Part shown: in pieces, positions 1-8,858 of the stretch
How the letters are laid out: each line of letters starts with the position of its first letter
Numbering within the stretch: position 1 is the stretch's first letter
NCBI GenBank assembly: GCA_017619375.1
Contig: JAFZSL010000070.1
Span: 124,001-188,000 of the forward strand
Length of the DNA stretch: 64,000 bases
Source of the DNA: Prevotella sp.
GTDB lineage: Bacteria; Bacteroidota; Bacteroidia; Bacteroidales; Bacteroidaceae
Direction of reading: 5' to 3'
Made by a program: the position numbers and the translations under genes
Notes under the pieces: model-generated
What the model saw: the letters and a program-made list of their open reading frames with translations, nothing else
Told to the model about the DNA's origin: nothing
Database searches by the model: none

Positions 1-1349
1 GTGCAGGTGATTTTACCTATACTAAAGGTATGCATGGTTTTACCTCGTCATCAGCCCTCATCGGATGTATCATTGGCTCAGCTCTCTCTGGTTTGCTCGC
101 CACACATCTGGGACGTAAGAAATCGCTTATTCTCGCCGGTTTGCTGTTCTTTGTTTCAGCCCTTGGCTCGATGAGACCAGAGTTCCTCTTCTTCAAATAT
201 GGCGAACCCACTTATTCATTGCTGGTTATGTTCAACATCTATCGAATTATCGGCGGCATTGGTGTGGGATTGGCATCTGCCATCTGTCCTATGTATATTG
301 GTGAAGTGGCACCATCCAACATACGTGGAAAGTTGGTTTCATGGAACCAATTTGCCATTATCTTCGGTCAATTGGTGGTTTATTTCGTCAACTTCTTTAT
401 CCTTGGCAAGCATGTCCAACCCGAAATTAAGGAAGTTAGCGAGCAGTTGACTATTATTTTCAATCAAGATGCACAATGGACAATTGAAACGGGATGGCGC
501 TATATGTTTGGTAGTGAAGCTGTGCCAGCGGGACTCTTCACCCTGCTGATCTGCCTTGTTCCCGAGACTCCACGTTATTTGGTAAGTATAGGGCAAGATC
601 AAAAAGCTCTTGGAATCCTATCGAAGATTAACGGAAGCGAGAAAGCCGCACAAATCTTGAAGGATATCAAGGAGACCATCACAGTGAAGACCGAGAAGTT
701 ATTCACCTATGGTGTTATGTGCATCTTCATCGGTATTATGCTTTCTGTCTTCCAACAGGCTGTGGGTATCAATGCCGTTCTTTACTTTGGACCACGTATT
801 TTCCAAGAAATGGGTATGGAAAATCCATTGTTGACGCCAATGCAGTATCAGGTGGTCTTGGGTGTTGTCAATATACTGTTCACCCTCGTGGCTATTTTCA
901 CTGTTGAGAAATGGGGTCGTAAGCCGCTCCTTATCAGTGGCTCTTTAGGTATGGCACTTGGTGCTTTCGGAACAGCCATCACTTTCGGTCAACCAGGCTT
1001 TGAGCTGGTAACCGTTGTCAGTATTATGGTTTACACTGCTTCATTTATGTTCTCTTGGGGGCCTATTTGCTGGGTGCTCATCTCCGAGATTTTCCCCAAC
1101 ACCATTCGTGGTGCTGCCGTAGCCATTGCCGTGGCTTTCCAGTGGATTTTCAACTTCATCGTCTCTTCCACTTTCATTCCGGTGTTCAGTATGCACCTTA
1201 CCGAAGGTGATCATTTCGGTCATTGGCTCATCTATGGTCTCTATGGCATCATCTGTGTCATCGCAGCCATCTTCGTCTGGAGGCTCGTGCCTGAGACCAA
1301 GGGCAAGACGCTTGAGGACATGAGCAAATTGTGGAGAGAAAGGAAATAA
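1..1349 (+). CDS. xylE: D-xylose/sugar:H+ symporter (MFS sugar porter), 5' end outside window
   Basis: Inner-membrane importer of the MFS sugar porter family, probably for xylose or a related sugar by proton symport. The reading frame is open from base 3, so the start lies upstream; 449 residues are visible, against roughly 480 for XylE. Sugar-porter signatures are present: G-R-K-K after the second visible helix, PETPRYL before the cytoplasmic loop, QQAVGINAVLYFGP in TM7, and VPETKGKTLEDM at the C-terminus. The family is clear; the substrate is inferred from the resemblance to XylE (SALIGCIIGSALSG near the visible N-terminus) and from the xylan operon 41 kb downstream. G+C is lower than in the flanking secreted-protein genes. 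Confidence 0.88.
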   Translation, partial: AGDFTYTKGMHGFTSSSALIGCIIGSALSGLLATHLGRKKSLILAGLLFFVSALGSMRPEFLFFKYGEPTYSLLVMFNIYRIIGGIGVGLASAICPMYIGEVAPSNIRGKLVSWNQFAIIFGQLVVYFVNFFILGKHVQPEIKEVSEQLTIIFNQDAQWTIETGWRYMFGSEAVPAGLFTLLICLVPETPRYLVSIGQDQKALGILSKINGSEKAAQILKDIKETITVKTEKLFTYGVMCIFIGIMLSVFQQAVGINAVLYFGPRIFQEMGMENPLLTPMQYQVVLGVVNILFTLVAIFTVEKWGRKPLLISGSLGMALGAFGTAITFGQPGFELVTVVSIMVYTASFMFSWGPICWVLISEIFPNTIRGAAVAIAVAFQWIFNFIVSSTFIPVFSMHLTEGDHFGHWLIYGLYGIICVIAAIFVWRLVPETKGKTLEDMSKLWRERK

Positions 1350-1446
1350 CAACATTGCTAAACTTAGGAAAAAAGGCGTTAAATAGGTTTTAAAGAAACA
1401 TGGATGGCAGAAATGTCTCCAAAAAAGCAGTAAGGTGAACAGATGT

Positions 1447-1490
1447 CCCTTTGACTTCCCTTTAACTCCTCTTTAACTCCCCTTTGACTC
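1447..1490 (+). repeat. Four tandem 11-bp repeats upstream of the secreted-protein gene
   Basis: Four units with the consensus CCCTTTRACTC follow each other without a gap (starts at 1447, 1458, 1469 and 1480), differing at one or two bases. The period of 11 is close to one helical turn, so the units lie on the same DNA face. They end 17 bases before the ATG at 1508. No TAnnTTTG -7 box lies between them and the gene. They may be a protein-binding array or a chance low-complexity run. Confidence 0.6.
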
Positions 1491-1507
1491 CTTCTTATCT
1501 GTCACGA

Positions 1508-3220
1508 ATGAAAATATGGACGCTGGCCATGGCCATGTTCGCCGTCATGCCGTGCTTCGCACAATGGGAGCACGGCATGATGGTGGGCGACATGGGGCAA
1601 CTCCCCGTGTTGTCCACCTTGAGGGCAGTCCCCGTGACCGGCACCACCCCGCCGAGACGTACAAAGTCTTCTGGCACCTACTATCGTCGCCCTGAAGGCG
1701 GCTATTACGTGGGTTTCGGCTATGACGGCAGGGGATATTATCCCACGATGCTCTATGTGAGGCCGTGGCAAGCCATCGTGTTTGAAAACACCGATGAGCA
1801 AAAGCGTGGAGAGTGGCATACCTGGACGTTCTCCAAACTCACCAATCAAGGAGATTATTTCGACGACCCTTCCGTGGTGGTGGATGGCGACGGCAACTAT
1901 CGTATGAGTTACGCCCCCGGCGAGCAATACTACACCCCCACGCTCACATGGGGAACCGACTCCTTCTTCATCGGTGAGGAATGCTATTTCCATGTACTCC
2001 AGGCGAACAACAGCGTACATCCTGGAAGGTTGATGGCGGGAGGAAAGGTGATAATCAAATCCACCGACGACCACCAACGGTTCTACTACATGGGCGGCAC
2101 CTACAGCAACCTCCAGCGGTGGGGTGTCGTGGGCGACAATGTCTTCGGGACGGGCCTCGTCAGCGGGAGATATCCGTCCTACGGGGCGGCGCAGGTGTTC
2201 GACAAGCCGATGGCCCCATTGGCTGTCTACCGTGTCTTCGTGCAGGGATGTTCTTATTCCGGGCAGCCCATTCCCGATGGCGACACCCTGACATGTTATG
2301 TTTCCAAGTGTACGACTCGCCAACTGTCCAACGGAACGGTGCTGAAGGTTCCCACGCATGAATACACCGACACCCTCCATGCCATTGCCACCGACACCCT
2401 GGGGTTTGTCTCAAGTCTGACACGAAACGGAAAGACCATCTATGACGGTTATGTGCTGTTCTCCAAACGGGTGGAGGATGGAGAGGGAAACCACGTGGAA
2501 ACCCCTGTCGTCATCAATCCGGACGATTACGATGAGAACGGCTTCGCACTCGTGGTGGATGGATTCGACCGCGAGGGAGTGGACCTGGGCGTGTATGGTT
2601 ATTATTTCAACAACGATGTGGATGACGTGCAGGAGGGGCTGATGCTCTTCCGCGACCCAAATACGGGAAACACGGGATTCAATGTCTATGGCAACAGCCT
2701 GGCGATGGACATCGGCATGGAGGCGTTGTACGACGCCGTCATCATCTCCAATCTTGGAGGCGGAAACGTGATGTATGTCTCCGCCGACGGAGAGACATGC
2801 GCCGTTAGAGGCGACACCTCGCAAGGGGTGGTTGTGAAGACGTCGCGTGAATGGAATGGTGAAGGAGGGGCGTCCAACTACTACTTGGAAGGACTGCCCG
2901 AATGGGTGACGGAAGTGAGGGTGGATGACATCCCGCGCACGAAACCGGGACGCCAAGGTGAAAGTGTCCTCTCTTTTGTCTGCCAGCCCTTGCCGGAAGG
3001 CGTGGACCGCCGGTCGGCCAGCATGATTGTCAAGGGAGTCGGGACGGAAGGGCGGACACCCGTCCACCTCATACAAGACCGTGTCACACTGAATGTCGGC
3101 CATGTGCAAGATGACTCTCCTCAGGACTCTGGGCGTTCCTACACCCTGGGAGGACAAGCATGGGGCGGCCATGGACGCGGCATTGTCGTTCGCAACGGCA
3201 GGAAACACGTCGTCAAATGA
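1508..3220 (+). CDS. Secreted protein with BACON-like region and C-terminal sorting-like tail, function unknown
   Basis: The product is about 570 residues. An ATG at 1508 is preferred over one at 1484 because it puts the signal peptide MKIWTLAMAMFAVMPCFAQ at the N-terminus. The bulk is rich in Tyr, Gly and Asp. Around residues 440-520 there is a BACON-like stretch (GLPEWVTEV, then SVLSFVCQPLPEG and MIVKGVGTEG before VHLIQ). The last 25 residues (YTLGGQ ... GRGIVVRNGRKHVVK) resemble the C-terminal sorting-like tails of many Prevotella exported proteins. I do not recognise a catalytic domain. The stop overlaps an in-frame ATG of the next gene's frame at 3217, so the two genes may be translationally close. 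Surface or secreted location is inferred. Confidence 0.7.
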   Translation: MKIWTLAMAMFAVMPCFAQWEHGMMVGDMGQLPVLSTLRAVPVTGTTPPRRTKSSGTYYRRPEGGYYVGFGYDGRGYYPTMLYVRPWQAIVFENTDEQKRGEWHTWTFSKLTNQGDYFDDPSVVVDGDGNYRMSYAPGEQYYTPTLTWGTDSFFIGEECYFHVLQANNSVHPGRLMAGGKVIIKSTDDHQRFYYMGGTYSNLQRWGVVGDNVFGTGLVSGRYPSYGAAQVFDKPMAPLAVYRVFVQGCSYSGQPIPDGDTLTCYVSKCTTRQLSNGTVLKVPTHEYTDTLHAIATDTLGFVSSLTRNGKTIYDGYVLFSKRVEDGEGNHVETPVVINPDDYDENGFALVVDGFDREGVDLGVYGYYFNNDVDDVQEGLMLFRDPNTGNTGFNVYGNSLAMDIGMEALYDAVIISNLGGGNVMYVSADGETCAVRGDTSQGVVVKTSREWNGEGGASNYYLEGLPEWVTEVRVDDIPRTKPGRQGESVLSFVCQPLPEGVDRRSASMIVKGVGTEGRTPVHLIQDRVTLNVGHVQDDSPQDSGRSYTLGGQAWGGHGRGIVVRNGRKHVVK

Positions 3221-3255
3221 CGCCCGCGTTTTATTCCAATATGCAAACAGAAGAT

Positions 3256-4212
3256 ATGAGTCTGAAAGAAATACATGACGGCAGGCAGGGTGGGAGAGGC
3301 TTCTCCTTCGAGGTGCTTCCACCGCTCAAAGGCAATGGCACCGATGGCCTTTTCAAGACCATCGAGACCTTGCGGGAGTTCCGCCCCCGTTACATCAACA
3401 TCACCACCCACCACAGCGAGTACGTGTACACCGAACTCGACAATGGGCTTCTTGAGCGGCACCGGGTGCGCCGCCGGCCAGGCACCATAGCCATTGCCGC
3501 GGCCATACAGAACAAGTTCGGCATCCCTGTGGTACCTCACGTCATCTGCAGCGGCACCACCATCGAGAACATCGAATATGAGTTGCTCGACCTGCAGTTC
3601 CTCGGCATCAGCAACCTGCTTCTCCTCCGTGGAGACAAGGCGAAGGACGACAAGGTGTTCGTGCCGATGCACGGAGGACATGCGCACACCACCGACCTCA
3701 TCCGCCAGGTCAACAGGTTCAACGAGGGTTTCTTCGCCGACGGCACCGCCATCAAGAACCCGGGAAAGCCTTTCACCTTCGGCGTGGCGTGCTATCCCGA
3801 GAAGCATGAGGAGGCGCCCAACATGGAGCAAGACATGAAGCACCTGTTGGAAAAGCAGCGGCTGGGGGCGCAATATGCCGTCACACAGATGTTCTTTGAC
3901 AACCAACGTTACTACGATTTCGTGGAAAAGGCAAGGGCCATGGGCATCACCATGCCCATCATACCCGGCATCAAACCTTTGGCCAAGCGCTCCCAATTCA
4001 ACATGGTGCCAAAGACCTTCCACTGTGACTTGCCGGAAGCACTCGCCTCCGAGATGCTCAAATGCAAGACCGACGACGAGGTGCGCCAACTTGGTGTGGA
4101 ATGGACCACGGAGCAATGCCGCGACCTTTACGACCACGGAGTGGAAAACATCCATTTCTACACCGTGTCCGCTGTGGAATCCGTCAAGGAGGTGGCTTCA
4201 AGGCTCATATGA
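3256..4212 (+). CDS. metF: Methylenetetrahydrofolate reductase
   Basis: FAD-dependent cytosolic enzyme that reduces 5,10-methylene-THF to 5-methyl-THF for methionine synthesis. Recognised by FSFEVLPPLKG at the N-terminus (including the conserved Glu), NITTHHSEYV, the SNLLLLRGDK segment, FTFGVACYPEKHEEAP and QYAVTQMFFDNQRYYDF. With the start at 3256 (MSLKEIHDG) the protein has 318 residues and aligns with the usual family N-terminus; in-frame ATGs at 3241 and 3217 are alternatives, and 3217 would overlap the previous stop. Followed after 42 bases by holB in the same direction. Confidence 0.93.
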   Translation: MSLKEIHDGRQGGRGFSFEVLPPLKGNGTDGLFKTIETLREFRPRYINITTHHSEYVYTELDNGLLERHRVRRRPGTIAIAAAIQNKFGIPVVPHVICSGTTIENIEYELLDLQFLGISNLLLLRGDKAKDDKVFVPMHGGHAHTTDLIRQVNRFNEGFFADGTAIKNPGKPFTFGVACYPEKHEEAPNMEQDMKHLLEKQRLGAQYAVTQMFFDNQRYYDFVEKARAMGITMPIIPGIKPLAKRSQFNMVPKTFHCDLPEALASEMLKCKTDDEVRQLGVEWTTEQCRDLYDHGVENIHFYTVSAVESVKEVASRLI

Positions 4213-4254
4213 TTGATATGAACACGATAAAAGTGACAAGACAGACGACAAGAG

Positions 4255-5388
4255 ATGAAATTTGAAGAGGTGATAGGACAGCATGACGCCAAGGAGCGCT
4301 TGCGCAAACTGGTTGCCGACGGTCGCCTGCCGCACGCCATGCTCATCAGCGGGCCACATGGCAGCGGCAAGATGGCGCTGGCCATGGCTTTCGCTTCCTA
4401 CCTGCTGTGTGCCAACCGCCACGATGGCGACAGCTGCGGCGTCTGCCCGCAATGCGTGATGTTGCGCAAATGGGCGCATCCCGACCTGCACTTCACCTTC
4501 CCCGTCATCAAACCAGCGAACTCTTCTGCCGAATACAAGCCCATCAGCGACGATTTCTCCAACGAGTGGCATGAAATGCTCGCCCAAGGACCTTATTTCA
4601 CCATCGAACAGTGGTTGGAGGCCATCGGCACCACTTCGCAGCAAGCCATCATGACGGTGAAAGAGGCCGACACCATGTCGCACAAACTCAGCCTGAGGTC
4701 GAGCCAGGGAGGATACAAGGTGTCGCTCGTCTGGTTGCCGGAGCGCATGCGAGAAGACACCGCCAACAAACTCCTGAAGATGATCGAGGAACCACCCTCG
4801 CAGACCATCTTCCTGCTTGTCAGCGAGAACCCCGCAGCGCTGTTGGAAACCATACGCAGCCGAACACAACGATTCGACATCCCGCGCATCGACACGGAGG
4901 ACATCGAAAAGGCTCTTGTGGAAAGAAGGGGGATTGAAAAAGAGGCTGCACACCGCATAGCAAGGTTTGCACAAGGCAGTTGGATGGCCGCACTCGACAC
5001 CCTCGACGCCCAAAGCGAGAACAGGGAGTTTCTCGATGATTTCATCAACCTCACCAGGAAGTCGTTCATGCGCGATGTCGCGGGCCTGCGCAATTGGAGC
5101 CTTGACATGGCGAAATACGGAAGAGAGAAGCAAAGGCGCATGCTCACCTATTTCCAAAGGATGGTGAGAGAGAGTTTCATCGCCAATTTCCACCATCCAG
5201 AACTCAATTACATGACTTTGGAAGAGGAGAATTTCGTGAAACGCTTCGCGCCGTTCGTCAATGGGAACAATGTGATGGAGTTGTCGGAACTGATGGAGAA
5301 GGCAAGTTTCGACATCGGGCGCAACGTCAATGCGAAAATGGTTCTTTTCGACATTACGCTGCAAGTCACCGTCCTCCTGAGAAGATAA
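4255..5388 (+). CDS. holB: DNA polymerase III delta' subunit (clamp loader)
   Basis: A 377-residue AAA+ clamp-loader subunit that helps load the sliding clamp at the replication fork. Features: N-terminal EEVIGQHDAKERL, a P-loop-like GPHGSGKM whose final Ser/Thr is Met, a four-cysteine zinc module (C-x8-CGVCPQC type, residues about 50-65), KLLKMIEEPP and the sensor-like SRTQRFDIPR. The altered P-loop suggests a non-ATP-hydrolysing subunit, as is usual for delta'. It sits between metF and ricT without a recognisable promoter and is probably cotranscribed with them. Confidence 0.92.
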   Translation: MKFEEVIGQHDAKERLRKLVADGRLPHAMLISGPHGSGKMALAMAFASYLLCANRHDGDSCGVCPQCVMLRKWAHPDLHFTFPVIKPANSSAEYKPISDDFSNEWHEMLAQGPYFTIEQWLEAIGTTSQQAIMTVKEADTMSHKLSLRSSQGGYKVSLVWLPERMREDTANKLLKMIEEPPSQTIFLLVSENPAALLETIRSRTQRFDIPRIDTEDIEKALVERRGIEKEAAHRIARFAQGSWMAALDTLDAQSENREFLDDFINLTRKSFMRDVAGLRNWSLDMAKYGREKQRRMLTYFQRMVRESFIANFHHPELNYMTLEEENFVKRFAPFVNGNNVMELSELMEKASFDIGRNVNAKMVLFDITLQVTVLLRR

Positions 5389-5429
5389 TAACATCTGGTT
5401 CGCTTGAGACCGGATAAAACAGATACGAT

Positions 5430-6821
5430 ATGGACTACAAAGACATAACATTCAAGATAAACACCGGGTGTGGAAGAGGCTTGTGCCGAAGAGGAGTAGG
5501 CAGGCAAGACAAGCAACTCAACACCTATGACTGGTTGGCCGACGTGCCAGGCAATGCCGACAGCACAGACCTTGTGGAGGTGCAGTTCAAAAACACGAGA
5601 AAAGGCTATTATCATAACGTCAACAACCTCGACTTGAGGAAGGGAGACGTCGTAGCCGTGGAGGCCAATCCGGGACACGACATCGGAGTGGTCACCCTCA
5701 CGGGGCAATTGGTGAAACTGCAATTGAAAAAGGCCAACCTCAAGTCGGCGGATGACATCAAGCGCATATACCGCTTGGCCAAGCCCGTCGATATGGAGAA
5801 ATACGAGGAAGCGAAAAGCAGGGAGCACGCCACCATGATACAAAGCCGGCAAATCGCCAAGGACCTCGGACTCGATATGAAAATCGGCGACGTGGAGTAC
5901 CAAGGTGACGGCAACAAGGCCATCTTCTATTACATCGCCGACGAACGCGTGGACTTCCGTCAACTCATCAAGGTGCTGGCTGAGACTTTCCACGTGCGCA
6001 TCGAGATGAAGCAAATCGGAGCAAGGCAGGAGGCTGGACGCATCGGAGGGACCGGTCCCTGTGGACGTGAACTCTGCTGTGCCACATGGATGAAGAACTT
6101 CATCAGTGTCAGCACCAATGCGGCAAGGTTCCAGGACATCTCGCTCAATCCGCAAAAGTTGGCGGGCATGTGTGCCAAACTCAAATGCTGCCTCAACTAC
6201 GAGGTGGACAACTATATGGAGGCAGGAAAGAGACTCCCGCCAAAGGATGTCATCCTGCAAACCGCCGATGCCGATTATTTCCTCTTCAAGACCGACGTCC
6301 TCGCCGGGTTGGTGTCCTATTCCACGGACAAACGGACTGCCGCCAACCTTGAAACCATCAGCGTGGAAAGGGCCAAGGAAATCATCGAGATGAACAAGCA
6401 AGGTGAGAAACCTCTCTCGCTACAAGAGGATGGTCAGGTGGATGACAACAGGCCCAAGGACTTGCTCGAGGGAGAGAGCATCACCCGTTTCGACAAGAAC
6501 AAGAAGAAGAAAAAAAAGAAAGCCAAAGCCGACAAGCAAGAACCCAAAGTGGAGGCGCAGCAGCCCAAGGCCAAAACGCCAGAGACGCAACAGCCCAATG
6601 CAGTTCCCGAGGCCCAACAGCCCAAGCCCAAGGCGGAGAGAAACAACAAACCCTTGGAGAAAAACAATCAGCAAGCAGAGGGAAACGCACCACAGGGACA
6701 ACGTAACAACCCGGGGAAACGTTACAACAATCGTAAGCAACGGCCGGGAAAGGAACAAGGCGGCGCCGGTGAAGGCAAGGGACCGGCAAAACCTGCCATC
6801 AAAAAAGACAACGAGGGTTGA
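5430..6821 (+). CDS. ricT: PSP1-domain protein, RicT/YaaT family
   Basis: A 463-residue cytoplasmic protein with the PSP1 C-terminal domain at about residues 70-290. Its cysteine-rich signatures are TGCGRGLCRRGVG near the N-terminus, GGTGPCGRELCCATW and LAGMCAKLKCCLNYE. In Bacillus subtilis RicT belongs to the Fe-S-containing Y-complex that acts with RNase Y in RNA processing; the role in Bacteroidota is inferred. From about residue 350 the protein becomes a disordered tail with a seven-Lys run followed by Gln/Pro/Asn/Lys-rich sequence, unlike the B. subtilis protein. Next to holB, as in B. subtilis, and 4 bases before gldH. Confidence 0.88.
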   Translation: MDYKDITFKINTGCGRGLCRRGVGRQDKQLNTYDWLADVPGNADSTDLVEVQFKNTRKGYYHNVNNLDLRKGDVVAVEANPGHDIGVVTLTGQLVKLQLKKANLKSADDIKRIYRLAKPVDMEKYEEAKSREHATMIQSRQIAKDLGLDMKIGDVEYQGDGNKAIFYYIADERVDFRQLIKVLAETFHVRIEMKQIGARQEAGRIGGTGPCGRELCCATWMKNFISVSTNAARFQDISLNPQKLAGMCAKLKCCLNYEVDNYMEAGKRLPPKDVILQTADADYFLFKTDVLAGLVSYSTDKRTAANLETISVERAKEIIEMNKQGEKPLSLQEDGQVDDNRPKDLLEGESITRFDKNKKKKKKKAKADKQEPKVEAQQPKAKTPETQQPNAVPEAQQPKPKAERNNKPLEKNNQQAEGNAPQGQRNNPGKRYNNRKQRPGKEQGGAGEGKGPAKPAIKKDNEG

Positions 6822-6825
6822 ACGC

Positions 6826-7329
6826 ATGCGTATGACCAACACCTCCAAAGTCGCTGCATTGGCTGCCGTCTGCTTGACGGCAGCCTTGTTGCAAGCTTGC
6901 TATCAAAGCACGGCCTATTTCAGGTATTTTTCCACCAACATCAAGGGGTGGGAGAGGGACACCGTGCTCCATTATCACGTCCCTGCAGTGAAGGAAGGTG
7001 GATTCTATGCAGAGGAAATCGGTGTGAGGACTTCAAGACTCTACCCTTTCAAGCAACTCTCGCTCGTCGTCAACCAAAAGGTCATCTCCACCAGTGGCAG
7101 CCATGCCAACGTGGTCAACTCCGACACCATTGTCCTTGACATTTATGACGAAGAAGGAAACCTAAGGGGGAAGGGTGTCGACTTGTATCAACTCGTCGTT
7201 CCTTTCAAAGGCATTCGCTTGCAGGAAGGAGATTCCATAGAGATGGCCATCCATCATAACATGCGAAGGTTCGCCCTCGAAGGCATCGCCGACGTGGGGT
7301 TCAAGGTCACAAAAGCATATTCGGAGTAA
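6826..7329 (+). CDS. gldH: Gliding-motility-type lipoprotein GldH
   Basis: A 167-residue lipoprotein. The N-terminus has a hydrophobic segment ending in the lipobox LLQAC, so Cys-25 would be lipidated. The body (YFSTNIKGWERDTVLHY, LSLVVNQ, DIYDEEGNLRGKGVDLYQ) matches the GldH family, found throughout Bacteroidota including non-gliding gut species, where its function is unclear. ATGs at 6826 and 6832 are both possible; the frame is open much further upstream, but that part overlaps ricT in another frame and reads as Arg-rich shadow sequence. Last gene of the rightward metF-holB-ricT-gldH group and convergent with rodA. Confidence 0.85.
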   Translation: MRMTNTSKVAALAAVCLTAALLQACYQSTAYFRYFSTNIKGWERDTVLHYHVPAVKEGGFYAEEIGVRTSRLYPFKQLSLVVNQKVISTSGSHANVVNSDTIVLDIYDEEGNLRGKGVDLYQLVVPFKGIRLQEGDSIEMAIHHNMRRFALEGIADVGFKVTKAYSE

Positions 7330-7388
7330 ACCGGAGTAATCGGATTCTTCTGATTCCTCCGATTCTTCTGGTTCCTTCGAAAACCGTT

Positions 7389-8858
7389 CTAAGTTCTCAC
7401 CAGGTTGCGGCTGGCATCTATGCGGAGGAAGATGAAGAGCAAAATGGTGAAATCCCATAGAGAACTGCCACCGTAACTGAAGAAAGGCAGCGGGATGCCG
7501 ATGACCGGTGCCAATCCCAGCACCATTCCCACGTTGATGAAGAGGTGGAATAAGAAAATGCTCAATACACAATAACCATATACCCTTCCAAATTTGAAGG
7601 GTTGCCGTTCAGACAAGACGATGAGTCGCAAGATGAGCGCCAAAAAGAGGAGCAAAACGCTTGCCGAACCGAGGAACCCTTCCTCCTCTCCCACGGTGCA
7701 GAAGATGAAGTCTGTGTCTTGTTCCGGCACGTATTTCAATTTTGTCTGGGTGCCGTTGAGGAACCCCTTGCCCCTAAGGCCACCCGAACCGATGGCAATC
7801 TTGCTCTGGTTCACATTGTAACCTGCGGCACTCTTGTCTTCATCCAATCCCAGCACCACCATGATACGCTTTTTCTGATGCTCTTCCATCACATGGTTGA
7901 GCACAAAACTGGCTGAATAGAAAAACGTGATGGAGCCTAAGGTGAACAGCGCTATGTAGAGGTAGTTGTTCACACGTGTGCTCAAACCTTGATAGATGAA
8001 GTAGCCGACCAAAGAGGCACACACCACGAGTTGCACCCAAACGATGTCGAAGGGTATCACATATTCGGAGAAGAGCAGAAACACCAAAGTGATGCTCGTC
8101 GTGATTCCCATCAGGCGCAAGGCCTTTTCCTTGTCATCGCAATAGACGTGTACGAGACCGGCCGAGAAAAGTTGAATCAGCAGCAGGACGACGAATTTCC
8201 CCAGTGACGTGGTGGTGTCCCACAAGTTGACTTCATCGTAAGAGATGCCCACCACGAAATAAATCACCATCGCCACCCCGGTGAAGAGGATGCTGCCGGT
8301 CATGCCCTCTCGGTAGAACATGAGGAAGAAGGATAGATAGACAAGTGCTGAGCCTGTCTCATGCTGGAGAATGATGCATGCCACGGGAGTCAACACGATG
8401 AGGCATGACAGGGCGAAGTCGCGAAGCCGATGGATGTTGTAGCCATAGGACGTCATGAACTTGCTGATGGCCAACGCTGTAGCGAACTTGGCAAACTCTG
8501 CTGGCTGTATGCTGAAGGAGCCGAATTGGAGCCATGATCTCGACCCCTTGATATCATCGGCTACGAAGATGGTCACCACCAAGACAAAAATGAGAAAGGC
8601 GTAAATCACATAGGCAAAGGTGTCGTAGTAGCGGTCGTCGAGCATCAGCAGGACGAAGCCCAGGCAGATGGACGTGCCTATCCACACCAACTGCATGCCT
8701 GAGCGGGTGGAAAGGCTGAGGATGTCGGGCTCGCTGAACGAGTAACTGGCACCACACACGCTCATCCAACCGAAGGCAAGGAGCGCCATATAGATGGCTA
8801 TCGTCCACCAATCAAGCGACTGAAGCACGCCGGGATTCTTACCTGTCTTTGGTTCCAT
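7389..8858 (-). CDS. rodA: Rod-shape peptidoglycan polymerase RodA (SEDS family)
   Basis: An integral membrane glycosyltransferase that polymerises peptidoglycan glycan strands during elongation, paired with PBP2. It has 489 residues and about ten hydrophobic segments. Family motifs include GSRSWLQFGSFSIQPAEFAK, the conserved loop GSGGLRGKGFLNGTQTKLKYVPEQDTDF split over TM7-8, and the C-terminal GIPLPFFSYGGSS. It is longer than E. coli RodA (about 370) because of additional residues around positions 190-290, which is common in Bacteroidota. Its start overlaps the end of the PBP2 gene by 20 bases, so the two are translationally coupled. Confidence 0.95.
   Translation of the reverse strand: MEPKTGKNPGVLQSLDWWTIAIYMALLAFGWMSVCGASYSFSEPDILSLSTRSGMQLVWIGTSICLGFVLLMLDDRYYDTFAYVIYAFLIFVLVVTIFVADDIKGSRSWLQFGSFSIQPAEFAKFATALAISKFMTSYGYNIHRLRDFALSCLIVLTPVACIILQHETGSALVYLSFFLMFYREGMTGSILFTGVAMVIYFVVGISYDEVNLWDTTTSLGKFVVLLLIQLFSAGLVHVYCDDKEKALRLMGITTSITLVFLLFSEYVIPFDIVWVQLVVCASLVGYFIYQGLSTRVNNYLYIALFTLGSITFFYSASFVLNHVMEEHQKKRIMVVLGLDEDKSAAGYNVNQSKIAIGSGGLRGKGFLNGTQTKLKYVPEQDTDFIFCTVGEEEGFLGSASVLLLFLALILRLIVLSERQPFKFGRVYGYCVLSIFLFHLFINVGMVLGLAPVIGIPLPFFSYGGSSLWDFTILLFIFLRIDASRNLVRT

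Noticed and set aside
3217..3255. Earlier starts of metF (3217 or 3241)
   Set aside because: The family usually begins 10-20 residues before FSFE-x-L-P; the 3256 start fits best, although the others cannot be excluded.
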